A program made the position numbers and the translations under genes. A stretch of 64,000 bases of DNA from Microcebus murinus (Eukaryota; Chordata; Mammalia; Primates; Cheirogaleidae), in contig NC_134120.1 of assembly GCF_040939455.1 (NCBI RefSeq), positions 14,971,001 to 15,035,000 on the forward strand, in the 5' to 3' direction. Of this stretch, positions 1-10,905 are shown one piece after another. Every line of letters begins with the position of its first letter. The stretch's first letter is position 1. The notes under the pieces were generated by a model. The model had not been told where the DNA came from. It was given only the letters and a program-made list of their open reading frames with translations, and ran no database searches.

Positions 1-1035
1 AATTGGTGGTTAAAATGTGGTATACCCCTACTTTCCAAAGAATTTCCGCATTAAATTGCTTCATTTAGTAAGCTCCACAATGCTTATCCAACACTTACTT
101 TAAATGGGGTAAAAGAATTCCTGTGGATTTCTTCCTTTCCCCGCAATCCCCAGCCATCTCGTCTGGCTGTTGAACTTGGGGCCGTTACTGTGAATGAACA
201 GTGCAGGATTGAACACGCTCGCTGCGCCATGATTTTGCCAACCAGCAAAATCAGGTTAAAATGCTGAGACAGGGAAGGGGCTCTGCCACCTGAAGCTGCA
301 GTTACTAGGGAACCTACCACGCTGGCACCCTGATCTTGAGCTTCCCAGCTTGGAAACAGATGTTTGCCTGTGTCCTTTTGTGTGAGCTGTCTGGGAGTTG
401 AGGTGGGGGTGGAGAAGCGGAGTACAGGCTGGGCCTCTGCAGAGCGGGCCTGGGCTTTCAGGTGGGCACTGAGAAGAATGCCAGCTCACACGTGGAACCG
501 CTTTAGCCTTTCTGTGTGGCTACTCCCGAGCAAATGAGGAGCAAATTGCAATGGCTTCTTGTTAGATGTCAAGACTGCCTTTTGCTACTGGGCTTAGAGG
601 AGGAAATGCATTTCCTGAGAGGAAGGCGGAGGAAGGGTATTTAAGAAGTGGACTCTCTTCTACCTGTTATGTCTTTACTTCTGCCTCAGCTCATCCCTTA
701 AATGTTGGTGTTTCTCAGATCAGTTAGAAGGTCAGCAGCTCTTAAATAGGATGAGGTACTTAATCGTGGCAGCCTGGTTTAAAGGGCTGGGAGTTGGTTG
801 AAGCTGTGTGCACGTCGTGGCCCGTTCTTTTCATTGAGGGCTGAGTGTACGTCGAGCCTGTCTTGTGGAGCGGCTTCATGCTCAGGTTCTTACGGTGGGT
901 CTCTTCTGTCTATGCTCCCCCCACCCACCGTGTGATCTCCTCTGCTCCCGTGTGCTGTCCTTTGCTGCCATATGCATATGGACTGTCCTTTCTCCGAAAC
1001 ACCAGTCACCTGCTGCACTTCTCTTTGGAGGCTCT
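1..1035. other. single-copy stretch, no gene seen
   Basis: No recognisable coding exon or young repeat. The only structured item is a 44-base segment at 308-351 that recurs inside the LTR downstream. Frames here are short and run in several directions, as expected for non-coding DNA. Confidence 0.5.
308..351 (+). repeat. 44-bp near-identical copy of an MLT1 LTR segment
   Basis: This segment matches 1260-1303 at 43 of 44 positions (C/T difference at 320 versus 1272). The partner lies inside an old MLT1 LTR, but the bases around 308-351 do not look like the rest of that LTR. Two independent copies of such an old element would not be expected to agree this well, so a local copy event is inferred. 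Confidence 0.7.
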
Positions 1036-1384
1036 TGCTATGGTCTGAATGTTTGCCCCCAAAATTTGTATGTTGAAATCTGATTCCCGAGGTGATGGTT
1101 TTAGGAGGTGGGGGCTTTGGGAGGTGATTAGGTCATGGGGCAGAGCCCCCATGAGTGGGATTAGTGCCCTCGTAAGAGATCTCCAGAGAGCTGCCTTGCC
1201 CCTCCTCCCAAGTGACGATGTGATAAGTCAGCGGTCTGCAACCTGGAAGAGGTTCTCAGGGGAACCTACCATGCTGGCACCCTGATCTTGAGCTTCCCAG
1301 CTTTGGGTGCTATGAGAAGTTTCTGTTTATGAGCTGCCCGGTTGGTGGTACTCTGTTAGAGAGTGGCCAGTAGAGCCTGAGACA
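1036..1384 (+). mobile_element. MLT1-type LTR (ERVL-MaLR), solo
   Basis: The start tgctatggtctgaatgttt and the inner words 'ggaggtg..gctttgggaggtgattaggtcatg' and 'gagtgggattagtgccct' follow the MLT1 LTR. The end resembles the usual tgttatagcagcc..gacta.gaca terminus. No internal retroviral sequence flanks it, so it is a solo LTR. It is well diverged, in line with an old mammalian insertion. Confidence 0.8.
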
Positions 1385-2224
1385 GCCCTGCGGACTTCAC
1401 AGACAGTCCGTCCAAAGTGGAACTAGCGTTTCCTTCTGTTCCCGCTCCATTCTTGTGTTCTAGATCTTGTTGGTGGCTTCACCAGCTTCCCAGTCTCCCA
1501 GACTGGAATCTTGGGAGTTGTCCGTTTCTTCCCTGCTTTCGCACTGCTCTGTGGTCATTCAGCAGATCACCAAAGCCTGTCACTCTGCTTCGTGAGTCTC
1601 ACAAATTTGGTCTTGAGGACAGCTGTCCATCCCCATCGCTGTTCAGCTTATTTCTTGCCCTAAATGAGTGCCCTCTGGTCACAGCCCCTGAATTGTCTTC
1701 CTCCTGACACTCCCACATCGCTGACAGTCCCCGTCCCAGGACTGACAGCCCAAGTGGGTCCAGCTCTGTGTGGCTGTGCGTTGCATAGAGGCATCCCCTT
1801 AGCTTGGCCACCCGCTGCCACCAACCCTTAACTCCAGCTCTCCATCCTCCCCTCTCCCTGCCTCACGGAACTCTGCAGCATCAGAGAGGAATTTGTGATC
1901 CAAATCGGGATGCTCTAGAGAGTGAGAAGGGCATCACTAATGATCACACTGGTACAATGGGCAAACACGGCACTGTCCCAGGCAAATAAGAACATGTGTT
2001 CTCTCAGTGTTTCCTCTTCCCTTATAATGTCCTTCCTGTTGTTCCAGATCATTCCCATCCTCATCTTTACCTTAGCTGAGACATTACCTGCTTTTTTGGT
2101 TATGCTTCTCATAACCCTTCCAAAGAAAGCTAGTAGTTTCCTCCTCTGTGTCTGACGTCACTTTTGCCATGCTTTTATGAAAGCTTGTGCATGATCTCCC
2201 TCTAGCCAACGGTCTTTTCCCCTG
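1385..2224. other. single-copy stretch, no gene seen
   Basis: Mixed-composition DNA without a recognised repeat or an exon I can support. Frames of 60-96 codons on both strands overlap one another and show no homology I know. Confidence 0.5.
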
Positions 2225-2315
2225 TAATTGGTCCATGACAGTAAGAATAGTATCTCATTTTTTGTATTGCTAGCACCAAGCCTGGTGCCTAGCAGATGGG
2301 AGACATTCAGTACTT
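2225..2315 (+). mobile_element. possible L2 3' end fragment
   Basis: The words 'tagcaccaagcctggtgcctagcag' and '.agacattcagta' resemble the L2 tail 'cagtgcctggcacatagtaggcgctcaataaatg'. Short and diverged, so only tentative. Confidence 0.4.
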
Positions 2316-2423
2316 TTTTATTTTTTTTTTAAAGTTCAAAAATGAAGCACATTGAACTTGGAGCCATTCTCTAGGTTTTGTGTTGCCATTGTGCACCATC
2401 ATGATAGGACCTTATATTTGTAG

Positions 2424-2741
2424 AATGTTTTTTTGTTTGGAGTTTTTGTTTGTATTCTGGAGGCAGGGTCTTACTCTGTTACCCAGGCCGGAGTGCGCTG
2501 GCATGATCACAGCTCACTGCAACCTCAAAATCCTGTTCAAGTGATCTTCTTGCCTCAGCCTCCTGAATAGCTGGGACTACAGGCACGTGCCACCATGCTT
2601 GGCTCATTTTTGTATGTTTTGTAGGACGGGGGTGCCTTGATATGTTGCTTAGGCTGCTCTCAAACTCCTGGCCTCAAATGATCTTCCCATCTCAGTATCC
2701 CAAAGTTCTGCGGTTACAGGTGTGAGCCACCATGCCCAGCC
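2424..2741 (-). mobile_element. old Alu dimer (AluJ-like)
   Basis: Full dimeric Alu in antisense orientation: T-rich tail at left, then the right and left arms, ending catgcccagcc at 2731-2741. It lacks the lemur-specific linker and is more diverged than the other Alus here, which points to an older J-type insertion. Degenerate flanking similarity (aggaccttatattt near 2406, aggacttcatatta near 2745) is a plausible decayed target-site duplication. Confidence 0.85.
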
Positions 2742-2894
2742 TTTAGGACTTCATATTAATACGGAATTTTAGAATGTATAAAGCACTTTATACAGTACCT
2801 GAGTGGCAGCCAGCACCCCCTGTCCATCTGCCTAACTCCTGCCTGTGCTTTGCAACTGGGTTTAACTGTCATGGTCTTCCGGAACCTGCTGTTA

Positions 2895-3090
2895 GATTAT
2901 GGCCCCCTTGTGTACATTCCTATGGCTTCTACATCATGCAATTATCACATTTTGTAACTGTATACTTGGGTGTCTGTTAGTGTCACTTTTCCCTGCCACA
3001 GAGAGGAAGGAGCCTGTCTTATCTGGTCACCTTCCTACCATAGTGGCTGCCATTGAAGAGTCAATTAGCATTCAGGGAATGAATAAAGTA
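2895..3090 (+). mobile_element. L2 3' fragment
   Basis: 'caattatcacattttgtaactgta', 'cctgccacagagaggaaggagcctgtctta' and the end 'gggaatgaataaag' follow the order of the L2 3' UTR. Diverged, boundaries approximate. Confidence 0.5.
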
Positions 3091-3249
3091 TAGCCGATAT
3101 TCATTAATAGTAGACTACAAACAATTTAATCCACATTGTAAACTTTCAGATCTACCTACTTGCTAAAATCTATGTGTAACCCCAAATGAATACTCATAGC
3201 ACTTCATGGTCATGCAAGGATACATGAAGAGCTGTGAAAAACTTGAGTG

Positions 3250-3252
<3 letters not shown>

Positions 3253-3304
<52 letters not shown>
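3253..3304. repeat. (GT)26 microsatellite
   Basis: Uninterrupted GT dinucleotide run of 52 bases, 26 units. A pure tract of this length is normally length-polymorphic. Confidence 0.98.
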
Positions 3305-3305
<1 letters not shown>

Positions 3306-3639
3306 GATGATTTCACTGACCCCAAGCACAGTGCTGAGCTTCTGTCTGGAGTTCTGAGCCCAGGAAGGCTGGGATATGCCTTACAGAAAAAGTACCAAGT
3401 GCTGGATAATCTTTGTTGAAGCATGAGTGACAGTGCTGTTGCCTGTGACTTCAATGTTAATGAATCAACGAAATCAAATATAATATCTTTAAACAGAAGA
3501 ACACAAACAACAGCGTTATATATTGATTGGTTGAAAATGTGGTGACCAGAGGGTTACAGGAACTCCTGCCTGTATTTCCCCAGGAGCAATGGCTCACCAT
3601 CCGCTAATCTAGTGTCTGCAGCAACCTTGTAGAATGCAA

Positions 3640-3850
3640 CTACCTGAGAACTGACATCATGAGAATTGAGTTAGCCCCATTTCTATAACCATGGAAATGG
3701 AAGCTCCGAGAATTTAAATGTCTTGTAGCAGAACGGTCGACTAACAAGTACAAGACTTGAAACTTTGGTTCCATAAATATTTATTAAGCCTCTACTTTGA
3801 GTCAGGCATTGTGTACATTTGACCCTTTGAATCCTTAACCTCTAAACCAA
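3640..3850 (-). mobile_element. MIR SINE, antisense, degraded
   Basis: 'gccccatttctataaccatggaaa.ggaagctc.gag..tttaaatgtcttgtag' parallels the antisense MIR core ('ccccattttacagatgaggaaactgaggc'), followed by 'aatatttattaagcctctactttgagtcaggcattgtgtac', the MIR/L2-like tail wording. Old and diverged. Confidence 0.45.
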
Positions 3851-4566
3851 ATGCATGTGAACAGTGTCCTAACTTCTTCAGTAAATTATTATAAACAAGC
3901 TCGGTTGCACAAATCACCAAGCTCTTCTTGTATGAGACCAAAAATATTTACTGTGTGTTTTTTTGGTCTCCAATCTGTAGGTCCATAGAGATGCCTGCTA
4001 GATGGCTGAGATGTTTTCTTAAGTTGCAAAATTTTCCAGATGAATTCCACAATGGGAGTATGTTAGCAGTATATTGTTGGAACATCTCCAGGGAAAATAG
4101 TTTTGGCCAAGGAGGGAAAATGCATGTCAAAAAGAAAAAGAAAAAAAACAATCCATGATCAAGTAGTTATGGGAGGATATAGTTTACAGGGATGTGTTTG
4201 TTTATGTTTCCCCTTAGTTCCAAAGTCTGCCAGGTGTTGGCATGTCTGGACCAAAAAGGGGCATTTGTAAATCTGTGGTTGACCTTCTGCCTATGGAATT
4301 ATGATTATTCCAGTGAAAGAATAGCTCAAGCTGATGACTACTTTGAATCATTTTCTAAGTACTTCAGAAAGGAATTTTTTTACTTCATATCATCTTTGAA
4401 AAAGATTGTGTTGAGCTTTTGTGAGGGGCAGAAAACAGAGACAATCTTTGACTTAGGTGGGTATTACTGTATATAAATTTCCCTATGAAGGAAGCAGTAA
4501 AAAAAAAAACAAAACACCTAGTAGTGTCAAAGTTGAGCACTTGGGCAGTCTTTAGATAGTGTGGTT

Positions 4567-4580
4567 CAAATAATTTATAT

Positions 4581-4583
<3 letters not shown>
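4567..4583 (+). repeat. 17-bp target-site duplication, left copy
   Basis: caaataatttatattta here is identical to 4941-4957 at the other end of the Alu. An exact 17-bp duplication marks this as a clean L1-mediated insertion. Confidence 0.9.
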
Positions 4584-4619
<36 letters not shown>

Positions 4620-4622
4620 TTT
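4579..4622. repeat. (ATTT)11 microsatellite in Alu tail
   Basis: Eleven ATTT units, ending in a short T run that joins the Alu. On the Alu sense strand this is (AAAT)n, so the tail of the SINE has become a tetranucleotide microsatellite. Confidence 0.95.
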
Positions 4623-4940
<318 letters not shown>

Positions 4941-4957
4941 CAAATAATTTATATTTA
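4941..4957 (+). repeat. 17-bp target-site duplication, right copy
   Basis: Identical to 4567-4583; flanks the Alu on its 5' side. Confidence 0.9.
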
Positions 4958-5251
4958 AACCAAATGCTTAAGCAAAGGCTCAAAAAGCCTTTTCCTTCTA
5001 CACAAATGTACCCAGAATAGCACAAGAAGAATATTCCGAAAAGAGCAACTAAAATTAGTGTTTAGAAACTGGAATAGCCTACTGAGAATGAAGTATTAAA
5101 CTCTTGTTTTCCCTGGGCCACAAGACTGTCATCGGTGTAAACTGGGAAGACTTGGACTCTCTAAGAAGTCAGAATTTCTATTTAAAGGGCATTTAAATTA
5201 TTTTACTCATGTGTTGGACTGAATAACTATTTACTTAGGAAGTTTTACTCT

Positions 5252-5593
5252 TTTTTTTTTTTTTTTTTTTTTTTGAGACTGAGTCTCGCCTTGTTGCTCA
5301 GGCTAGAGTGAGTGCCGTGGCGTCAGCCTAGCTCACAGCAACCTCACACTCCTGGGCTCAGGCAATCCTCCTGCCTCAGCCTCCCGAGTAGCTGGGACTA
5401 CAGGCATGCGCCGCCATGCCCGGCTAATTTTTTTGCTATATATATTGGTCGGCCAATTAATTTCTTTCTATTTATAGTAGAGACGGGGTCTCGCTCTTGC
5501 TCAGGCTGGTTTCGAACTCCTGACCTTGAGCGATCCACCCGGCTCGGCCTCCCAGAGTGCTAGGATTACAGGTGTGAGCCACCACGCACGGCC
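5252..5593 (-). mobile_element. lemur-type Alu SINE
   Basis: Antisense Alu with a 23-base T tail at left, then gagactgagtctcgccttg through ccaccacgcacggcc. Same subfamily as the element 300 bases upstream and in the same orientation. The flanks agttttactctt (from 5241) and agttttacgctt (from 5594) form a short target-site duplication with one mismatch. Confidence 0.96.
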
Positions 5594-5594
5594 A

Positions 5595-6935
5595 GTTTTA
5601 CGCTTCTTGTGTTTGTGAAAAGGTTCGTGTTTCAAACAGGGCTGCAGCTGGTGGTATGTGTGGTGCTTTTGTTTGAACTGGGAAAAGGCATCTCTCCTCT
5701 AGGCTGATTTGGAGGTGGGGTAGTGGGGATGCAGGCTGGATTTCAGCCCCTTTTGGCTCCCTTAGGTTGGTGCCCACATGTAGGGCAAAACTGTACCACT
5801 GTATACAGAAGTCCTGAGCTCTGGAGAGGCCAGTGAAGTGGGAGGCTGGAGACCTATGCGTGGGTTCTGACAAACTCACGCATCGTCTGTGACCTGGCTT
5901 TAAGGACACAGCTAGAGAAGGGGAAAGTGTTACACAGAGAAGTGCTAGGGATAAAGGGACTCAGTGGCACACTTATGACTGGGGGTATCTCTGAGCTCTG
6001 CTTTGTCTACTCTGGATTTTACAGATGAGCAAACAGTGGTCCGGGGAGCTTTCATCCCCACGTGCTTGGTCACGCAGCACGTTGCTGGCGGTGGGGAGAG
6101 TGTCTGCTTCAGCCCACTCAGGATGGACTTCATCATTTCCTCTACATACATGCGACACAGCCACGTGTCGGTGGGCCTGTGGCCAGGCTCAGCTGTGGTT
6201 CCCTGAGACCCAGGCTCTCCAGAAATCCTGATGTTGTGATCAGACAGCCCCCTGGCATGGGACTTTCTGGATACACATCAGATAGACTTGATGGATTTTG
6301 TTTCTTTCCTTCGGTTTGGCATGCAATGAGTAAGCTAAAATTGCAACCAGATCACTTCTTGTAAACTCTTAGAAATGCTCGGAGTTGATTTCTGCCTGTT
6401 TACCTTTCCACCTTCCAATGCCCGAGAGAAGGCATAAATCAGCACTTCTAGGAAATAGTTGAGTGTTTGAAAAATATGTAAGACACATGTATTGTTGGAT
6501 GTAACAGTGTCAGTACTGGCTTCTAAAATCTAAAATCCGTTCTTATAAAGATGCATATAAATTCTTTTAATCTAAGGTATTAAGAGCGTTTATAGAATGT
6601 GGCCCGACTTCAGTGTGGGAGGCTTCATTTCTGTGTAAAATTTCTCTAGTAACACAAACCTCAGTATTTACATGGGACCTTTCTCCAAGGAGGTCAGGGC
6701 ACTTTTGTCATTATTTCATGACCCCTGGCAACTCGTACTATGTGGAGGCCGTGCAAAGGAACCATGTGGCAGGCCTGGGCTGCCTTTCTTTTCCATTTTT
6801 AAAGATGATGATTTGTGGGGATATGGTGCTGATGCGAATACGAATTGGTTGGGCCTTTCTGCTGATACAGACCCGAGCATCACATCTCATCCCATGGGGC
6901 ATAGCGACTTACAATAAAGGTAACAGTATGCGGTA
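5595..6935. other. single-copy stretch, no gene seen
   Basis: No firm repeat or exon. Around 6015-6100 ('ttttacagatgagcaaacagtgg') there is a faint antisense-MIR resemblance too weak to call. The frame at 5598-5909 (minus, 103 codons) has no features I recognise. Confidence 0.45.
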
Positions 6936-7130
6936 ACATCGAGTGCTTATGTGCCAGGGACCATGATCTCTGTGACTTAACTCAATCCCCGCGGTAGCCA
7001 TGTGAGGTAAGTAACACTGCTATCTATCCACCACTCCGGGATGAGTAAGCTGACACAGAACGTAGGTACTCTGCCCAAGGTCACGCTGCTTAGCAGTTTC
7101 AAAATTGCGCCATCTGCCTCCACAGCCACG
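6936..7130 (-). mobile_element. MIR SINE, antisense
   Basis: 'gtgccagggaccatgatctctgtgacttaactcaatcc', 'gtgaggtaagta', 'atgagtaagctgacacagaa' and 'ctgcccaaggtcacgctgcttagcag' occur in the order of the antisense MIR consensus. Confidence 0.7.
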
Positions 7131-9108
7131 TTCAGCCTGCTGCTGTGATGTGTGGCCTCCGGTATTGGCACCCTCCTTGCAACTGAGTTATAAAGAGCCT
7201 TTAATGTATCTATTTTTTACAGACTTTTTAAACTAAATTATGTTGTTAAGCCTAAAGATTGGTATCATCAACAGTCTTAACAGAAGAAACAATGAAAGCA
7301 ATCCTTGTCAGAAAGCACCTGGGATTCTGAGAGTTCCTTGTACCTTGTGTGTGAAGGAAACTGCTGGGTAGGGCCCTGCCCTGGGCAGGAAGGACACGAA
7401 TGGAGGCGAGTTGGCCCCTAGGGTCTCTGTTCTCCTCTCCCCGTCAGCGTTTCTTAGCCCAGGCACCTTCTTGGCGTTCCCTGGCTGTTCAGTGTTTCAC
7501 ACCACAGAGCTGCCTCTCTGTCCTGGGTGTGGCTGGAAGTTTGGCATCCTCCCCTCCACCCTCACACACACCTGTCCCAGCTCTCACTCCCTGCAAGCTT
7601 TTCCAGGTGGCTTGGCTACATCTGAACCAACCTCTGTTGTAGTGTATGCATGTGATCAGTGGCTTTCAGGGGCAATTTAACTATTACAAAGGACTTCTAG
7701 AGGTGATGGGGCCAAGGAGGTGGAAAGCTCAAGGCAGAATTGTAGGCTGTGAAAAACAAGGGGTGGAGACATTTTTTTTGGCCTGTTCATTCCATTGCTC
7801 CAAGAGCACAATCTATGGAGCCAGAAAGCTATATCTGAGACCCTATATAATCATCTTTTTAGTTGTAATTTTTTCTGCCTTTTGGGGTCTCTGGGCTTAG
7901 CTAATGGCAGATTACAATGGTGGTCTCTGGGTGCTGAAGCACCCCAAGATAGATGTTTTTGGCCCTCTCTATATTCTGTAACCAAAATTTATGGTCACAT
8001 TCGTATAAACTTAACAGTGAATAGTTTCTGTAGTAGAAGAAGCCTACAAAACTAGCATTTGCTTTTTAGACAAAATAGGTCTTGTGTTTACAACTCCATC
8101 ACTAAAAAATGCTGACCTCTTAAAATATATTAATTAGCCAAGAATTGCCCAGTAGATGCACATGCAGGTAATTAGGCCCAGATGGTGTTACTGGCCATCA
8201 GGAACTAAAACTAATGACCCAGAATTCATGTCTTCAGAGCGGTGTCCTTAAATTCTTCTTTTAAGACCAATTTAAAGCAGTGGCTCTCTGGAAGGTAAAT
8301 TAACATCCTCTCGTTTAAAATACATTGCAAACTAGCAATTACCAAAATACCCAAGAAAATAATTCAGTGTTTAAGTAGTTAGTTTCTCTCTAAGATATAA
8401 TATAACTCAACATATTTCAAATGTTCTGCAATGAAATAAGCCACAATGTTTTATAGGGTTTTCAGAAATTCTGCTCTACTACTTATAAGTAGTACAAAGT
8501 ATGTGACTTTCTTTTTTCATTAAATATTGGAAATTTCAGTCAAGTATGGTACCCTCAGAAATCCTTACCCCATCCTGTTTAAATAAATGTGCTTTTCTGA
8601 TTCACTTGAAGTAGACCTGCTTTTTTGAAAATATAATTGTAAAATTATAGCATGCAAGTTCACCTTCTTGGGAATAGTCATGAGTCATTTTGAAAGACTC
8701 AGAAGCAGAAATTAAATTGAAGTTACCTCATTCATCTTCCCTGCCTTTTCCTCCTTCCACCCCCTCACGTTTTGGTAAACTCAGTCACCACATTCACAGT
8801 AGAGTCAACATTTGGAAGCAATCCACCAGACCAGGTTATTTACAGGTTTGTGGAAACATCGCAGACTTGCTATCAGGCTTCATAAAAAGAGAACGTGATG
8901 TGCTCTTTGCTTTCCAAATGGTGGTGTGTTTATTTCTGGCACGTTCAGATGGGGCTTCCATGTCTGACGGGCGAGCGGCCGTCCTCAGGAGCATGCGTAC
9001 GGCAACCTCGTGCGCAGAGGGCGCTGGCCAACGGCTGCTGTCAGAGGGCTCCCCGCAGCCCTGCCTGCTTTGGGTGGGGTGCTCTTACCTAGAAGGATCA
9101 GTCCTCTA
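7131..9108. other. single-copy stretch with one CpG cluster
   Basis: 7.15-8.7 kb is plain, partly AT-rich sequence. At 8965-9045 about ten CpGs fall within 80 bases. A 160-codon plus-strand frame (8690-9172) spans it but runs into a transposon relic at its end. I see no conserved domain, and call no gene. Confidence 0.45.
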
Positions 9109-9300
9109 TCTCAGGGGCCGGCAGAACCAGCTCATCGGCTGCATCTGGGTGCTGACTCTTTTTTGTAAATAAAGTTTTATTGGGACACGGTCACACCCCT
9201 TTCTGTACATGCTGTCTGTGGCTGCATTCCTGCTGCAGTGTCGCAGGTGGACAGTCGCAACAGAGACCTTAGGGCTTGTAAAGCCCGAAAGACTTACTCT
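9109..9300 (-). mobile_element. hAT-Charlie-type MER DNA transposon relic
   Basis: 'tttttgtaaataaagttttattgggacacggtcacacccc', 'tgtctgtggctgc', 'caacagagacc' and 'gggcttgtaaagccc' follow the antisense order of a common primate MER (hAT-Charlie) element whose sense strand contains 'ccaataaaactttatttac'. I do not assign the subfamily. Confidence 0.55.
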
Positions 9301-9861
9301 CTGAAACTTGCTGAGAGAAGCTATGTTCAAATTGCTTTAGATCATGTCCTCGAAACCTGTCTCTTGTCTCCCCATGACCTTGCCTTCTTTCTGCTCAGTC
9401 TTTATCTCCTTGACTGTCCCCTCACATTGTCCCCAGTGGTGAGCGGTCTTGCAGAGCTGTGTTCAGGGGCTGACTCCTCATCCGTGGTCTGACTTTGTCC
9501 CTGGGCTTCCATGTTGAATGGAGCACATTGTGCTACAGTCACAAACGAACATTACTTCAAAGTGTGAAACAAGTTTAGAGCCAGGAAAGATCTAGCCATG
9601 CATGGCTGAGCTCTCTCATTTAGGTGAGGATGCTGAGGGACTTCCCGCGATCACATGGCCAGGTAAGAGATGTCAGGGTCTCCTCTGCTTCTTGACCTTC
9701 TTCCCGGTTCTTCCTACAACACTGTATCACTGCCTCACATACACACGTGCCCAAACAACACACGTTTTGGGCCAGCTTTTGTTTTGTGGTGAAAGTTTTC
9801 TTTATTTCTACCATGCATGACTTTTTATCAGGTTGGCCACAGAGAAATGATTTGTGCTCAG

Positions 9862-9873
9862 AAGACAAAGCAA
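9862..9873 (+). repeat. 12-bp target-site duplication, left copy
   Basis: aagacaaagcaa recurs at 10206-10217, directly after the A tail of the Alu. Confidence 0.85.
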
Positions 9874-10205
<332 letters not shown>

Positions 10206-10689
10206 AAGACAAAGCAAAAGTCCTGGATATATGCAATGGTGTTTTCCTCCTTTACTGTTTATCCAATCAGTACTCAGACATCAAACAGTAAAATGTTCAG
10301 CTCTTCCTGTCAGTAATTATAATAGCTAACATTTTTATTAACCTAGTTTTAAAACACTGAACTATGCTTTTCTGTCTCTATTGTGATATTTCAGCAGTAT
10401 GTAAAGCCTTTTAGCTACACATACAACCTCTAGAATCAATAGTTTTTGTTAATGTTCCTGATCAAGCTGACATGTTTGCTTATGACGTGCCCATCATAAG
10501 CATTTAAATTTAAATAACAGGCAGTCGTCAAATAATCCATTTCTGATTTCTTATTCTCATCAGAGGCATCAATATTAAATTGAATTTTAACTAATATTTA
10601 AACTTGTATTTGGTTTTGAGTTATAATAGCCCAATAAAAAGCAGTGCTGTGCCTCATTCTGAGTTAACCCCTGGGTGTCAGTATGGGAT

Positions 10690-10905
10690 TTTTACTCTAT
10701 TGGGAGGCACAGAGCTATATAGCTGGAGTGGATTTTGGGATCTACTGGATTACCTTGGGCAGTATTTTTCTCTGAACTTTAATTTCCTCATCGATGAAGT
10801 AGAAATCATGGGTACTAATCTCAGAGGGTTGTCATGAGAAGAAAATTGGCAGGACATGTGAAAAGCACAGAAAACTGCTTGGCACAGAGTGAGCGCTCCA
10901 AGTGT
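10690..10905 (+). mobile_element. MIR SINE, sense
   Basis: 'ccttgggcagt', 'aatttcctcatcgatgaagtagaaat', 'gagggttgtcatgag' and 'actgcttggcacagagtgagcgctc' follow the sense MIR consensus including its 3' end. 5' boundary uncertain. Confidence 0.75.

Noticed and set aside
3194..3454. Frames with long (Thr-His)n or (Val-Cys)n runs
   Set aside because: They are translations of the GT microsatellite.
5312..5563. Plus-strand frame reading [19 protein letters not shown]...
   Set aside because: This is the usual translation of an antisense Alu, not a gene.
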